Part shown: positions 12,687-24,879 of the stretch, one piece after another | Layout: the number at the start of each line of letters is the position of its first letter | Numbering within the stretch: the stretch's first letter is position 1 | Assembly (NCBI GenBank): GCA_965153455.1 | Contig: OZ234501.1 | Span: 13,144,001-13,208,000 of the forward strand | Origin: Sphagnum compactum | Lineage: Eukaryota; Bryophyta; Sphagnopsida; Sphagnales | Direction: 5' to 3' | DNA: 64,000 nt | Position numbers and translations under genes: made by a program | The notes under the pieces: model-generated | What the model saw: the letters and a program-made list of their open reading frames with translations, nothing else | Told to the model about the DNA's origin: nothing | Database searches by the model: none

Positions 12687-13981
12687 GTAATAACAGCAAA
12701 AGTTTTTGGAGTTGCTTCTAAACATTGCCAGCTTTGATAATTATCTATATTATTTATAAATTTGTTCAATTTTTTGTCAAAGGAATTTTTTTGGGGAAGG
12801 AAAATGAAATACATATTTGAATATTCTGGATTATTTTAGTTTTTTGACATGAAAACTTCAAAATTAATTAATTATTTGACAAACATGTGTTGAAGTTGCC
12901 CTTGTAATGTGATAGATAACTCATCCCCAGACCAAATCAAGGTCTCACAATTCAAATCTAACATTTATTGGGATTCAATATTGCCACTACAAAGCCTTGC
13001 TCAAGAAGGCGAAGGTACCAATGTTTCGGTCTTAGTTCAACCTTACCACGGGCATGTCATGTACTTTATTGGGTACTTATGACAAGCTTAAACTCAACCC
13101 TTAGAATGAATCATTTCTGTGTTAGGGTTGGTCACTTGCCTCCATGCTAGTAACCTTCACAAGGCACTTATCATCTAGTGTCATTCCAATATACCCAGTC
13201 CTAATACATGGCAGTTGGGCAATGTAAACTGGTTGCTAACAATTCCCAACCCCAAGGCCCTTGCAAAATGGGTATGGAGCAAACAGAAGGTCAAAAAAAC
13301 CATTGATAATAAATTACTCTTGGCTTGTTCACAATTTGGTACAACACTAACTACCTGCTCCAAGGGGAGCTTTGGGCAAAATAATGATTCTAAAAAGTGC
13401 AAAACAAATAATCTCAAATCAATTTGGGTCTCTATACAATACCCTAATTACCAATTTCTTTGGGTATTATTTTGGCAATAGCTGCCTATTATGCATGAGA
13501 GGTGGTTTAAAGAACAAGCGCTTGAGAACCACTTAATTCTAGCCCCTTAAGTGAAACGGATGGTTTTTCTATATACTCAACCTAGAAACCACTTAATACA
13601 ATTTCAATGTAGATTCTAGGGTCTAAGTAAGTTTTTGGGGACCAGTTCTTGCATAACCATGGATCTCAAAATCTCAAAGACCCAGCTCTTGCATAACCAC
13701 GGTTCACAATTTTTTTTGAGAAAAACAAATAACCAGCCAGAGCCGATGGCTCTTTGATTCTGTTTTTTCCAAAGAACCACAACGGAAGGTTCTTCTGTAT
13801 TTGAAATAAATGAGATCAATGGTTCTTTGAAAATTCAAATAATCATAGGGATCTAACAGACAGACCTGTAGGGAGTCAGTAGGAACTGTATTTGTGTCCC
13901 ATTTCTGTGCATGAAGTTGCAACTTGCAAAAACTTGTCCAGGGTTGGTACCGTCATTATTATTATCTAGCCACCAAATATA

Positions 13982-14303
13982 AAAGTTATCTGTAAAGTCA
14001 GGCGATTATCATCAGGCGAGAACGGCCAGTTTTGGCATAATATGACATCAAATGTGTAACTGGGAATGAAATTTTACAAAACGAAATAAACCAGAACCCA
14101 ATGCTGCTACATATATTTTCACAGCTCCTACCTGTATAACTACTATAATTAGTTTGAACCGAGTGCATGAAATGCTGAGTTGCAGCCTTTCGTACTGGAT
14201 TTAACAAAATTTCATTAATTTGTAGGTACCACTGAAAGAGGGGACAGGGAGGTGAAAGGAGAGGGGACAGGGGTCAAAGAGAGGGTGACTTTACGAATAA
14301 CTT
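13982..14303. mobile_element. Small TIR element, copy B (AGTTATC...TAAAGTCA ends)
   Basis: Left end AAAGTTATCTGTAAAGTCA; right end, read inverted, AAAGTTATTCGTAAAGTCA. The interior, including GCGAGAACGGC and CATAATATGACATCA, matches the reverse complement of the element at 42986-43336. No coding capacity. The superfamily is not clear because I cannot define a convincing target-site duplication. Confidence 0.65.
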
Positions 14304-14720
14304 TATTGTCAGGTTTTTGTTAACTGTTAGGGCAGGGACCCGCTGCCAGAACTGACCTCAAGGTACCTCGAAAATTCATCAGATTTTTCTTTTTCTTCAG
14401 AAAACAATATTTCTGTTTTTTTTTTTTTGTGGAAAGTGTCAACATTTCCGAAAATAATATAAATAGTGTTGAACTGCCCCAGGTACTAGGGATCTGGAAA
14501 CAGCTGACCTTGGCTCTCTTACCCACACTGAATTATTGGGGATCTGGTGACACTGTCATAGAGAATTATGATCCTATCACCTATAATGCACATTGACATA
14601 ATATAACGTCAAAGTCACTGATTAGAAATACTGTGTAGTACAGGGGCAGCTTCAACACATGCTTGTCAATTAAATTAATTAATTAATTAGTTCTCAACAT
14701 ATAATCTCGAATATTTCAAG

Positions 14721-15044
14721 GGAAAATTTTAAATTCACGCCTTTTTTGGTTAAATTCACACCCTTTGCGCGTCCGATTTTATGCAGATTAAACTTTAAGA
14801 GTATGATCCTTTATCAGTTCAATTACTTCTGCGGGCAAGTTCTCTAGTTGTGCGCTGATTGACTACAGACCCCACACTTGCGTCCTTCCACGTATTCAAA
14901 GTGAGACTTGTCTCTGATCGTGCTTGTCTTGTTCTTAGAGCCTGCAGGTCTGCTGCGTTTCTTGACCGCAACCAAGGGCTCTTGAACTTGAACATCAGAA
15001 AGGGTGTGAATTTAACCAAAAAAGGTGTGTATTTAAAATTTTCC
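14721..15044. mobile_element. Mutator-like MITE (or Pack-MULE), 324 bp with 9-bp target duplication
   Basis: Long terminal inverted repeats of about 46 bp, starting GGAAAATTTTAAAT at both ends and running through a TTTTTTGGTTAAATTCACACCC segment, with only a few mismatches. The flanks are tatttcaag (14712-14720) and tatttcaaa (15045-15053), 8 of 9 identical, which fits the 9-bp duplication of Mutator-type transposition. The interior is visibly richer in G+C than the flanks, so a captured sequence is possible, but no known gene piece was recognised. Confidence 0.78.
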
Positions 15045-15555
15045 TATTTCAAAAATGTTCTCTATTTTCCTTTATAATTAAATTCTTCTTGACAAAAGTT
15101 TCTTGAAAGTTTCAACATTTTCCAAGTAATATAAATAGTGTCAGAGGTTCCACGATATTACATTACTCCATGCCAGAGCCACACTACCACCCTTGAAGCC
15201 TTCCTTATGATTGCAGCCCGGTTAGCATGTGGAAAACACAAAGCCATCAGAATGCACAATGACTCCGGGTCCTTTCTGCACACAGATTGTCACAGAACAA
15301 AGGTCAGAGTAAACCAGCACCTACCAGTGCACCATGCCCAATGGATAGTGTGTGGACATGGAACATTTTTGTCATTGTATTTAGGGTACATAGGTAACCA
15401 CCCATGGTTACCTATGGGACTACCCATACATATGTATCTACCTACCTATCTATCAATGTTACCATCAAGTGAAAAGGGCTGTTTTGTGTGCAGGGTGGGG
15501 GCATTTCAAAAATAAAGGGGCCTAGGACGACACATAGTACTAGATGGGTTAGTGC

Positions 15556-15880
15556 CCACCAATAGTCATTAATACATTAATCATGAATAGCCATTAATAG
15601 AATAGTCATCAATAGTTATTAATAGATTAATCACGAATAGTTATTAATAAAATAACTATTGATAGAATAATCACCAATAGCCATTAATATATTAATCACA
15701 AATAATTATTGATAGAATAATCACCAATAGTCATTAAAAGAATAGTAACCAATAGCCATTAATAGAATAGCCACCAATAGCCATTAATAAAATAACCACC
15801 CGTAGCCATTAATATAATACCCACCAGTAACCATTCATATAATAGCCACCGATAGTCAGCAATAGAATAACCACGAATAG
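15556..15880. repeat. Minisatellite, degenerate unit of about 25 bp
   Basis: About 13 imperfect copies of a unit of the form AATAG(T/C)CA(T/C)CAATAG(T/C)(C/T)ATTAATA. Copies diverge by substitution and by one- or two-base indels. No gene overlaps it. Confidence 0.85.
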
Positions 15881-15889
15881 CTTACAATC

Positions 15890-17770
15890 CATGCTATATG
15901 CAAAACACCTGAGGCCAAATACACCTTTGCAACAACATGATGTTGCATAACTCAAGTTATTGCAAGGCAATGGAAAAAAAAGTCTACAATTAATTTGTAA
16001 TAATTCTGAACCATGTTTCAAATGAATAAGGCTAGTTGTATTTAGTTGCACATAATCTCTTGCATTCAAGACATCACACACAACTTCAATTTACACATTG
16101 TGTAAATGACCTCACATCATATATTCCTAGTAATAATTTAAAGGGAAATTAATATTCTACAATCTATCTTGAAGCTATTTAGAGAAAGGTTTTACAAAAA
16201 TCCATCTAGTCTGTTGTTCACACGAATTTTACTTGGTAAATTATCTACTTTGTTCATAATTCATTCCTAATAGAGGGACACTATTTTTTTACTTACAAAA
16301 TATGTGAGTAAAAATATAAGGTGTCACATATTGGCTATTGGCTAATTTAATTAATTTTATAATAAGATCATATTTATTATAAAAATTAGAATATAATTAA
16401 TATGACATATGTGATTTTTTTGGTACAAGATTTGAAAAAAAACATATATTGAAAGTTAAAAGTATTAGAAGTTGTTAGTAAGTTCAATTAATAGGTTAGT
16501 AAATGAATTAATACTAATAAGTTTAATTAATAAGATAATAAATGAAATAAAAAATTAATGGAGCATTAGGAAAAAAAGATGACAATTAAGCTATGGATTT
16601 AAATGTGATGAAAATCATGTAGATTATAAGACATGTGAATTATATTAATAAGATGTATATCAAATGTTCTTTTCAAACTCACGATTCAAACTCATGAGCT
16701 CTTGTGTTTTTTCAGTCCAAAATTTCATATATTTAAACTATAATGAAAATTACTCCATGCTAAATTTTATTTAAAAACAAACTCTAATCTTATTATAATA
16801 ATATAAATAAATAAATAAAAATATTGAAATTAGATGAATATAGGATAATTAAAATATGTGCATATTAAATAATTAGATAATAACAAGGTAAGGAAAAATA
16901 AATTCTTTCAGTTAATATCCCAAAACATACTTGTTTGACACAAATAGTTTGAAGATTTTAACACTAAGTGTCCCCTATTCTCCTTTAAAAACAATGCTTG
17001 AAAGCTCACATACATGTGACCATGAATCATCCCATGGCTTAATAATAAATCTATAATGAACAACTACTCTCAAATTGGTCATATAATAGGTGAATCAATA
17101 ATAAATATTTCTAAGCAAAGAAACACCAATGTAAATTGATTGTTCCACATTCAAATTCATTATCAAAATTATACAATACAGATGCCTTTTCTTGACTAGT
17201 ACTTGGAAATAAGGAATATAAGGAATTATAGAGCGATTGGAAATCTATTATTAGGAGGCAAGATCGAGTGAACACATTTAGGTGCCCAACAAGAGACACT
17301 AGTATCATCACTTGCACAAGATGTGGACTATTTACATTACCAAGCCATACTAGGTTGGATGAGTAGGTACACTAAAATGCTTATTGTTGTGGAATGTTAG
17401 CCTCACAATTGTAATCGAAATTATTTAGGATTCCCATGTTTGAGGACTTCTTCTTGTCATCTTAACATATCCACAATATGTACATGCTCATCAACATCAA
17501 TTGATTGATGCTAGTAATTATGTTTGGCCAAATTCTTGATTGTTGAACTTGAAACCTCTTACTATTACCTTTGGCCAAATTCCCAAATGTAGAATTTGGA
17601 AACATCTTGATCTTTGGCCCAAGATCAAGGTCTCCTCGATCGATCTCATGTCTCAATTGATTGATCTCTTAAAATCCTTAGAGGTTTTTTTTTCCCACAA
17701 TGAGGAAAACTAAGCAACCAAGGCGAGCGAAAACTTTGGATTCAAAAGTTTTGTTGTTGTTGTTGTTGTT
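15890..17770. other. A+T-rich intergenic stretch, no gene recognised
   Basis: Strongly A+T-rich between about 16100 and 17000, with runs of ATTAATA and AATAAATAAATA. Only short chance reading frames are present. A (TTG)n microsatellite lies at about 17750-17770, immediately 3' of the GT47 stop codon. Confidence 0.5.
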
Positions 17771-17776
17771 ATCGCC

Positions 17777-19941
17777 TCAGATTGTGACATGAGCATGGAA
17801 TTTTTGCAAGAGATGATCGATGGTGTGATCAAAAGCATCTTTTGAAGAAGTGAGACTTTTTTCAAATAATTTTGGCCCAGGCTTCTTGTAAATCAAGCGT
17901 GGTAGCATGTCGATGATGGTGGCTTGCATGGTTGCAATCACCTCTTTCGGAACCTCTAAGAGCTTGTTTGCCACATCCAACTCCCCTGCCACCACCTGCA
18001 CATGATGCACCCCAAAAGCAAAGCTGCTTGCTTCAGTGCACAATTTGCAGAAAAAACACACCACACAAGTCTACTTGCTGCAAGAGAAGATTGATGCCCA
18101 ATTTTCAAGCTTCCGGGAGCATCTCCATCCCTACAACGTCAATGGCATTCTCACACTAAATCCACAAGCACCTAGGCAAGGTCTTGTTTTGCACATGAGC
18201 TTCATCCCTGCAACTTCAATGCCATTCTTGCACTGAATCCACAAGCACCCAGGCGAGATCTTGCTTCCATGAGCTTCATCCCTACAACTTCAATGGCATT
18301 CATGTGCACTGAAGCTACTAGCACCTGCAAGATTTCCATGGGATCTTTGCTAGGAAGCCACAGACACACAGAGAGACACAAGCAGACATAGAGAGAGAAA
18401 GACAGACAGACAGAGCTGGGTGGTGGAGAATTTTTGGGTACATTTTTTGGGTCAATCGTGATGGCATAGGAGGCAGTGTCGCGAGGGAGGTGCCATTGGT
18501 ACTGCTTAGCGGCAGTCATGTTGTCAAACAAGACGGGGATGGCACCGGCGAGGAGACAGTCGAACAGGCTCTTGCGCGTAGCACTGTCACCTGGTGGTTG
18601 CAGGCAGAAAACAGATTCCAAAAATGCACGAATTGGAGCTTGCGGGTTGCGCGCACACTTCACAACATTACACAACACCATCGTGCACCTCGAGTTTTGG
18701 TTACTTGCCGATGCTTGTGACATTGTGTTATTATTGTTGTTGTTTTCCGACCGATTTGTGCTGTTGCATTGACGCATGAGTTCGTGGCGCAATTCGGTTC
18801 CCGCGACTTTATTGTGTCGCGGAGAGCCGACGAAAACCACCAGTTTGTCACGTTGTGCAGTTCGGATCGTGGACTGCCAGGCGACCATCTCGGAATCAGA
18901 AGAAGGATGGAATGAAGTCGGGTAAGGAACTGCCATTTGTTCAGAATCCCAAGGATTGCGTTCTATAGAGAGCTTGGTGACATTCCAAAACTCCGGAAGA
19001 CTCACGAGCGCATTCCCCCAAGAGCTAGGTTGTGAAACTTTCTCAGGTCGGACATAGTCCCAAACGATCCTGCCGAGAACCATGACATGCTTATTGCCGC
19101 GACTTCTCTCCCAATGAGAGTTACTCTGAAGCCAACCCACCAAACGCTCGCTCAACCGGTCACGAACTGCGACACTCGGCTCGAAGAGCTTGGGGGTCAA
19201 ATCTAGAGCGCTATAAAAAGGAATGTAGCTCATCGTCGCTCGCTCCGGGTTTTCTGTGAGACAAGGATATTTCTTCAACCTCTCGTGGAACAAAAGCTCC
19301 AGACTGAATTGGTTGGTTTTGTACCATGCGCTTGTGGGTAGCAAGAGATGCGCGGATGGGTCACTCTCCGGCACATCGAATGGTGCTCCTAGTCCCTGGT
19401 TCGAGAGATCGTAGCACATCCGTGCCCATCCTTGTTGATTCTCGCAATTCTCGATCAGCTTCTGGTTGAACTGCGGCGGAAGCTTGTAGATGTAAATGCG
19501 TCGCCCAACACATGTAGCAGAGTTATCGTCCTCGTCTGCAAGTTGCTGATCCTCTGGACCTTCTCGATCCGTTGACGAATTCCTCTGCATTCCTCCTTGG
19601 CATTCTGATGCAGCTAATGTTTTGCTTACACTAGTAGTTGCCCCCAGTTGTTGGGTTTGTGCAGTTGCTGAGGGAATGTATCCGAGGGATGTTTGCACTC
19701 GGAGGAGAAGATCGTCAATGTCTAGTAAGCTATACGATGCGACAAAAATGCAGATGACAAGGGCAAGCGTGACGGAGTGTCGTGCACCGCCAACCCTAGA
19801 CGACATCTTCGTCTTCTTTGACAACGATTCCACTTGTCGTGGCAATGACGTCGACTCTTGCCGGTACCCCATAGAAGCTGCCCAGGGACCTGCATCGACT
19901 TTGCAGCAGGATGGGGAGTTCGGCTCCTTAGCTGCAGTCAT
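17777..19941 (-). CDS. GT47 exostosin-family glycosyltransferase, MUR3/xyloglucan galactosyltransferase-like, 2 exons
   Basis: Probable Golgi type II membrane enzyme that adds a sugar to a cell-wall polysaccharide; the closest family by pattern is xyloglucan galactosyltransferase KATAMARI1/MUR3. Exon 1 is 19941-18442 (500 codons) and exon 2 is 17995-17777 (72 residues and stop), total about 572, normal for the family. The intron has a GT donor (GTACCC) and a TGCAG acceptor. Visible features: a cytoplasmic start, one membrane segment at residues 56-73 (VTLALVICIFVASYSLL), a variable stem, CVGRRIYIYKLPPQFN near 144, VVFVGSPRHNK, and the donor-site region SLFDCLLAGAIPVLFD. The C-terminus EVIATMQATIIDMLPRLIY matches the family end. 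An Asn run (SENNNNNNT) lies in a variable loop. The exact sugar and acceptor cannot be told from sequence. Confidence 0.9.
18121..18320. repeat. Three tandem units of about 75-80 bp inside the GT47 intron
   Basis: Three head-to-tail copies begin with CTTCATCCCTACAACTTCAATG or a close variant, followed in the first two by ATTC...ACTGAATCCACAAGCACC. They lie wholly within the intron (17996-18441), so they do not affect the protein unless the intron is kept. Nearby at 18360-18415 is an AGAGACACA/CAGACAGA-rich simple repeat. Confidence 0.8.
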
Positions 19942-20022
19942 TGATGATGATCACGCTGCAGCTCTGGAATTACTTCACAGCTCTTAATTTTGCAAAAGAT
20001 CGTCGAGATCTAAGCGAATCCA

Positions 20023-21010
20023 ATGATAGCTATGTCAGATCTCCATAAGCAAGTCTCAGCCTGTTGCATCTCTCTCTTTCACGTCTCAGCATGTTCTCTC
20101 TCTCTCTCTCTCTCTCTCAGAACTATTCAGATATGGATTTGGCCTATTCTTTGGTTCTCGGATTCCATAGCGGCTTTTTCTCAACAGTTGCAGAGAGAGA
20201 GGACTTCCAGAGGAGCTTCGTTATATCAAAACAGAGAAGTCGTTAGAATTGCGGCGGGTTTGGTGCAATAGACATGATACCTATGTGAGATCTCCATAAG
20301 CAAGTCTCAGCATGTTGCATCTCTCAGATTCTCTCTGTCTCTGTCTCTGAGAGCTAACCAAATAGAGAAGCTTCTTCTTCTTCTACTGGTTTTTTCCTAC
20401 GTTCAGAAACAATAATAATGCCGCCAAAGGGAAACAGATGCGGCAGCAGGCAGGCACGCACGCATCAAGGCTTCAAAACAAACATGTCCTTAGAATTCAC
20501 AAACTTGCAGCAACGAATTCGGTCTAGATTTGTAGGTGCAAATCCAAGAAAAACAAAAAAAACGAGACAAAACAAAACAAAGCGGAAAACAAAACAAAAA
20601 ACTTTGTAACAAGAAAAGCTTTACCAGCGCCAACTTTTTCCAACAACAAGAATGACACAACCTCGACGCAGAGTGGAATCCGTGCAACCGGAGTCTCTGT
20701 CTCTGTCTCTCACTACCACCACCACCACCCCTGGAAAGTGTTCACAATGTCATAATATCTTCTCCCGATCAACCCCGAAAAGAACATGAAATAGTGCCAA
20801 GAAGATACACGAAACAACAGCAGCTACAAAGAAGAAAAAATTCCTGGCTCCTGGGCAAAAAAGAAAACAAAAGGTTTCTCAATCAATGAGAAGAGAAAGA
20901 AAAAAAACAAACAAACACTCCTCAATGCAAATTACAGAAACCGAGAGAGAGAGACAGCGAGAGAGAGATTTGAGTCAAAGAAACGGAGTTGAGATCGGAA
21001 GCTTTAGGAG
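20023..21010 (-). promoter_or_regulatory. Leader/promoter region of the GT47 gene with CT/GA microsatellites
   Basis: Just upstream of the GT47 start is a (TC)n tract at about 20095-20120 and a CTCTGTCTCTGTCTC tract near 20330. Blocks repeat at about 20035-20070 and 20283-20330 (ATCTCCATAAGCAAGTCTCAGC), so the leader region carries a partial duplication. A (GA)n tract lies at about 20943-20970. CT/GA tracts are common in plant core promoters and 5' leaders; the transcription start itself is not defined. Confidence 0.45.
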
Positions 21011-21339
21011 ATTTTGAGAGAGGCATGGACGAAAAGCTGCAGAATGAAATGGCACACACGCAATAGGCTAATAATATTACGCCGGAAGACGAATTTCAAC
21101 AAAGGAATTCTATTCTTTTCTCTTTTTTTTTTCCTGCGAATCTCTGCGAATCTCGAGAGAGTTGGAAAAGGACACAAAATAGTTCCAGGAGACGAGGGGC
21201 TTTTGTAGATGCGTCCAAGAGCTCGAGTCGAGGAGGCGATGCGTGCAAGCGAGCGAGGGAGCGATGGTGGCCATGGCGCTGCAACAAGACCTGCTGCGCA
21301 CACAACACACGGGGGCCACCAGCAACACCCTCTGCCCGG

Positions 21340-21790
21340 CGCATCCTAGGGAACGTCCAGTGGAACTTTACGTTCGCAATAATGGGGAACGTTGGACATT
21401 GGCTAGCTACAATGAGTTTATAGGACTGTGAGAACTTTGAGAACAAACGGGTCACCCGTGAAGAACCTTGGGAGCAAAATTGTGTAAGCCATAAAGAACC
21501 TTGGGAACGAATGGGTAACCCATAATAAAGAGAACTTAGTCCAGTGGAACTTTAGGTTCCCAATAATAGGAAACGGTAATAAACACTGGCTAGCTACAAT
21601 GAGTTGTTTGAACTCTGGGAACTTTTAGTCCATTGGAACTGTAGGTTCCCAATAATAGGCAATGGTAAACACTAGTAAACACTGCTGTTAGGACTCTGAG
21701 AACTTTGAGAACAAATGGGTCGGCCATAAAGAACCTTGAGAACAAATGGGTAATCAACAATAAAGGTGGGGCTATACTTGGAGGTAGCCC
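21340..21790. repeat. Imperfect tandem repeat built on a GGAACTTTAGGTTCCCAATAAT-type unit
   Basis: The block GTCCAGTGGAACTTTA, then CAATAATGG, then ACACTGGCTAGCTACAATGAG, then GAACCTTGGGAACGAATGGG recurs from about 21355, 21540 and 21627, with unequal unit lengths and internal loss. No coding frame runs through it. Confidence 0.75.
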
Positions 21791-21799
21791 TTTTTCCCA

Positions 21800-23109
21800 T
21801 TTTTTTCCAAATATCTAGAAAAGTGGTACCTACCCACCGTAAATTTAGTTAGCACTAACTTTTTACCTGCCTCCTAACTTTTTGTCTATTGCTTGTCCAC
21901 ACACACACCTTTAGGGCAAGGGTTAAGTTAAGTTAACTTCATATCTACCAACAATTTTTTATTTTTTTTTTCAATATAAACTAGTGAATCTATCAATTTA
22001 ATTGTGTGAAATTTTATCAAAATTCTAAAGATTAAGATTAATTTTCTTCCATACATTTCAATTATGTACTTGTCAATTTTGGGACAATTGAAATGCTTCA
22101 CTAAATTTGAGAACAAGTTCAAGGATGTATATTTTGGCACTCTTGATAGACAGATGAAGAGGAGATGCATTTTTTTTTCATAAAGAACAACAATTCTTTT
22201 GGCACATCATAGGGACATCATCCTTCCCTCCAAATTCATGTGGGCAATTTGGAAGAAAAAGGAAGATTTTTCATCATTTGAACAATTTATTTTCGAGAGT
22301 TCTTCTGAGCTACACTTGGTACACAAAATTAATCCTCCATTCGTAAATGCAAAAATGCAAGAAATATAAAAACACACAATTTAGAAACGCACAATTTAGG
22401 CACAATGGGAAATCATGAAAGCTTCCATATTCTTCTTGGCTTGCTAAGTCTTGTTTTGTATTAGCCTTACATTATTTCTCTTGACAGATTTTAGGGTTGG
22501 CTGGAGCTTTAAGGTCAAGTGTGTGCCAAGACTAGGCCTTGACTCGTATACTTGGGGAATTAAACAATACAACAAGTGAGTTTGGTTTAAGGGTTTCACT
22601 TAATGAGTTGGAAGAAAACTTAATCTTTTTGCACAAAGATCAAAATTGGCTTCACGGATGTATGCAATAACTTAAGAACTTTTCATTTTCAAAGTTGTAT
22701 TTGGATAAAAAAGCTCCAAATGATTAAACACTTCAAAAATCAAGAGGTTTGTATTCAAAAATCAAATGTCAAATATGAAATTCAATTGCCAACACCATTA
22801 AACTAGTGGATTACATTATGAACTCCATTTAAAACCAAACATGCTAATCAAACTAAACTATGATGTAACAATTGATCTTAATTTACAAGCATCACATATA
22901 TTGTATTCAATGAAACACAAATAAACAATATGTAAGTTGAATATATTGTGAGATTATTAAATCACAACATTATAAAAAATCAAGTCTGTTGAAATCACAT
23001 TGCCATGCAATTATAGCTCACAAAACAAATCGTATACAACTATTGTGCAACTATTCTTCAAGTATTACAACTATAAAATCTCTTTGAAAATACAAAAAAA
23101 TGACAAATA
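21800..23109. other. Intergenic, no gene recognised
   Basis: A+T-rich sequence with short chance frames only. I saw no conserved coding pattern and no clear repeat ends. Confidence 0.4.
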
Positions 23110-24545
23110 AATTGTCATGTCAAAACATTAATTAGTTATATTGTAGTTACAAGCGAGTTGAAAAATGGATTTTCTATACGATAATTTGTATGCACCATAC
23201 ATACATCCATAATCAACAATGTTTAATTTTTTAAGGAGTTGCATTATAGTTGCATGTGACAATTATTTTTAAAATTATTGTAAATATGCCACTCACGCAA
23301 CAATTATGTTGCAACTAGTGTATGATATGCATACATACGATCATGTCACATGTTTACATTTTCATTGTTCATTATAAGATACATTTGCAACTAGTTTTCA
23401 ATTATGATTCTCATTGATATAATTAATAGGGCCATAAATGCACCACTATTGAACTAATAGGGTTCAACTATGTTGTGATTATTGTGCAAGAACTTATAAT
23501 TTAATAAGGATACAAATTCATATGTAATATTTTATAAAAAATTATTATTTCCATAATTTGATTATTGAACATTAACTGCGCTTGACATTTAATTATTATG
23601 AACTTATTAATTATACTGGATAATCAACTACTAATTTGAATAAATAAATGTAATTCGTATAATTAGTTTTAGATTAACTAACTAATTAATTCTACAAATT
23701 AGAATGAGTAATATGAATGTTTAAAAATAATTGTGACTGTTCAAATAATAATCAATAAATACGTATTTGAGTTGGGGCCAATTAATAATAATTACACCTA
23801 TTATTTAAAATAATTATTATCTCATCAATAATTACCAAATCATTAATTATCTAAATTATTAACAAATTAATTATCTAAATACATATGATTAATTTAAATG
23901 TGAACTGAAAACAATGTGTATATTTTATTAAAAATTCAATTTGGGTGTACGTATGGATATGCCTATTGATATCTTGATGTTTTTTAATCCAAATTCACCT
24001 TTAATTTTTAATGTTTAGTAATGAATTATTTGTCAATAATTTATTAAATATTAAATAATATTTAATATACTTAATTATTATGAATTAATTAGCTAAACTC
24101 AATAATTAACTATTAATATGAATTATAAATCAGTTTGATTCAAATAATTAGTTTGTTAGTTAAATAACTAATACCATTTTTTCAAATTTCAAATAATACA
24201 TGATTAATTATATGAATTTAGATAATTAATCATTTGGTAATACATTACCTGAAATCAAATAATTAATTATTTGAATTAAATTAATTAATTTTAATAACTA
24301 GCTCACTAGTTAATTAATTCAAATAATCAATCCAAATAAATAATCATTAGGTATTTAATTCACAATTTTAATTTTCAAATAATTATTTCAGATAAAATTA
24401 GTTAAATTATTTTACCATATATTTTTGTAACTTATGAAACTTGTTTGATAACATTCACAATATAAAAATATTATGAGTTGCAAGTGGTCATTACAACTCA
24501 AAAACTGAGTTACAAAACCAATTGTAAAACACATTTTTTTCTTAT
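23110..24545 (+). repeat. Dispersed repeat family R1, copy 1
   Basis: Its left portion (about 23110-23530) is clearly similar to 45300-45710 in the same orientation, for example TATACGATAATTT, TATGTTGCAACTA and CAATTATGATTC. Its right portion (24420-24545) matches 46870-47025, for example AACTTATG and a TTGTAA run. This supports two copies of one element of about 1.4-1.7 kb. Very A+T-rich, no coding capacity, family unknown. Confidence 0.7.
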
Positions 24546-24879
24546 AATGCAAGTTTTCAATCTTGTTATGTTATGATGGTCATGGGACTATTATGTTTTA
24601 TGATAAAAATAACACATTATATGCACATGAAGCACATACAAATAATGGAATTGAAATTATTGTAACAACTTTTAAATTAAACATAAGAAGAGCAATTCAT
24701 GTTGTTGCTATTTACAAACCCCTCACAATACATATTGAAATTCTATCACTGTTGTGCAAGTGACAAAAAATAATATAAATAATAAACTAACAACCTTTAT
24801 TTTTTCCTTTTATTAATCAAATTTCTAAATAATATTATTTAATAAATTATTATTATTATTAATCTAGTGGCTTGATTCT

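Noticed and set aside
15556-15880. CRISPR-like array
   Set aside because: Units are degenerate and adjoining with no unique spacers; this is a eukaryotic minisatellite.
18202-18441. Continuous frame extending the GT47 protein past 18442 to 579 residues
   Set aside because: The extension is low-complexity repeat sequence, while a GT-AG intron from 18441 to 17996 joins the frame to the conserved GT47 C-terminus at 17995-17777.
21004-21455. Arg/Ser/Leu-rich minus-strand frames upstream of GT47
   Set aside because: They arise from GA/CT-rich leader sequence; no conserved pattern.
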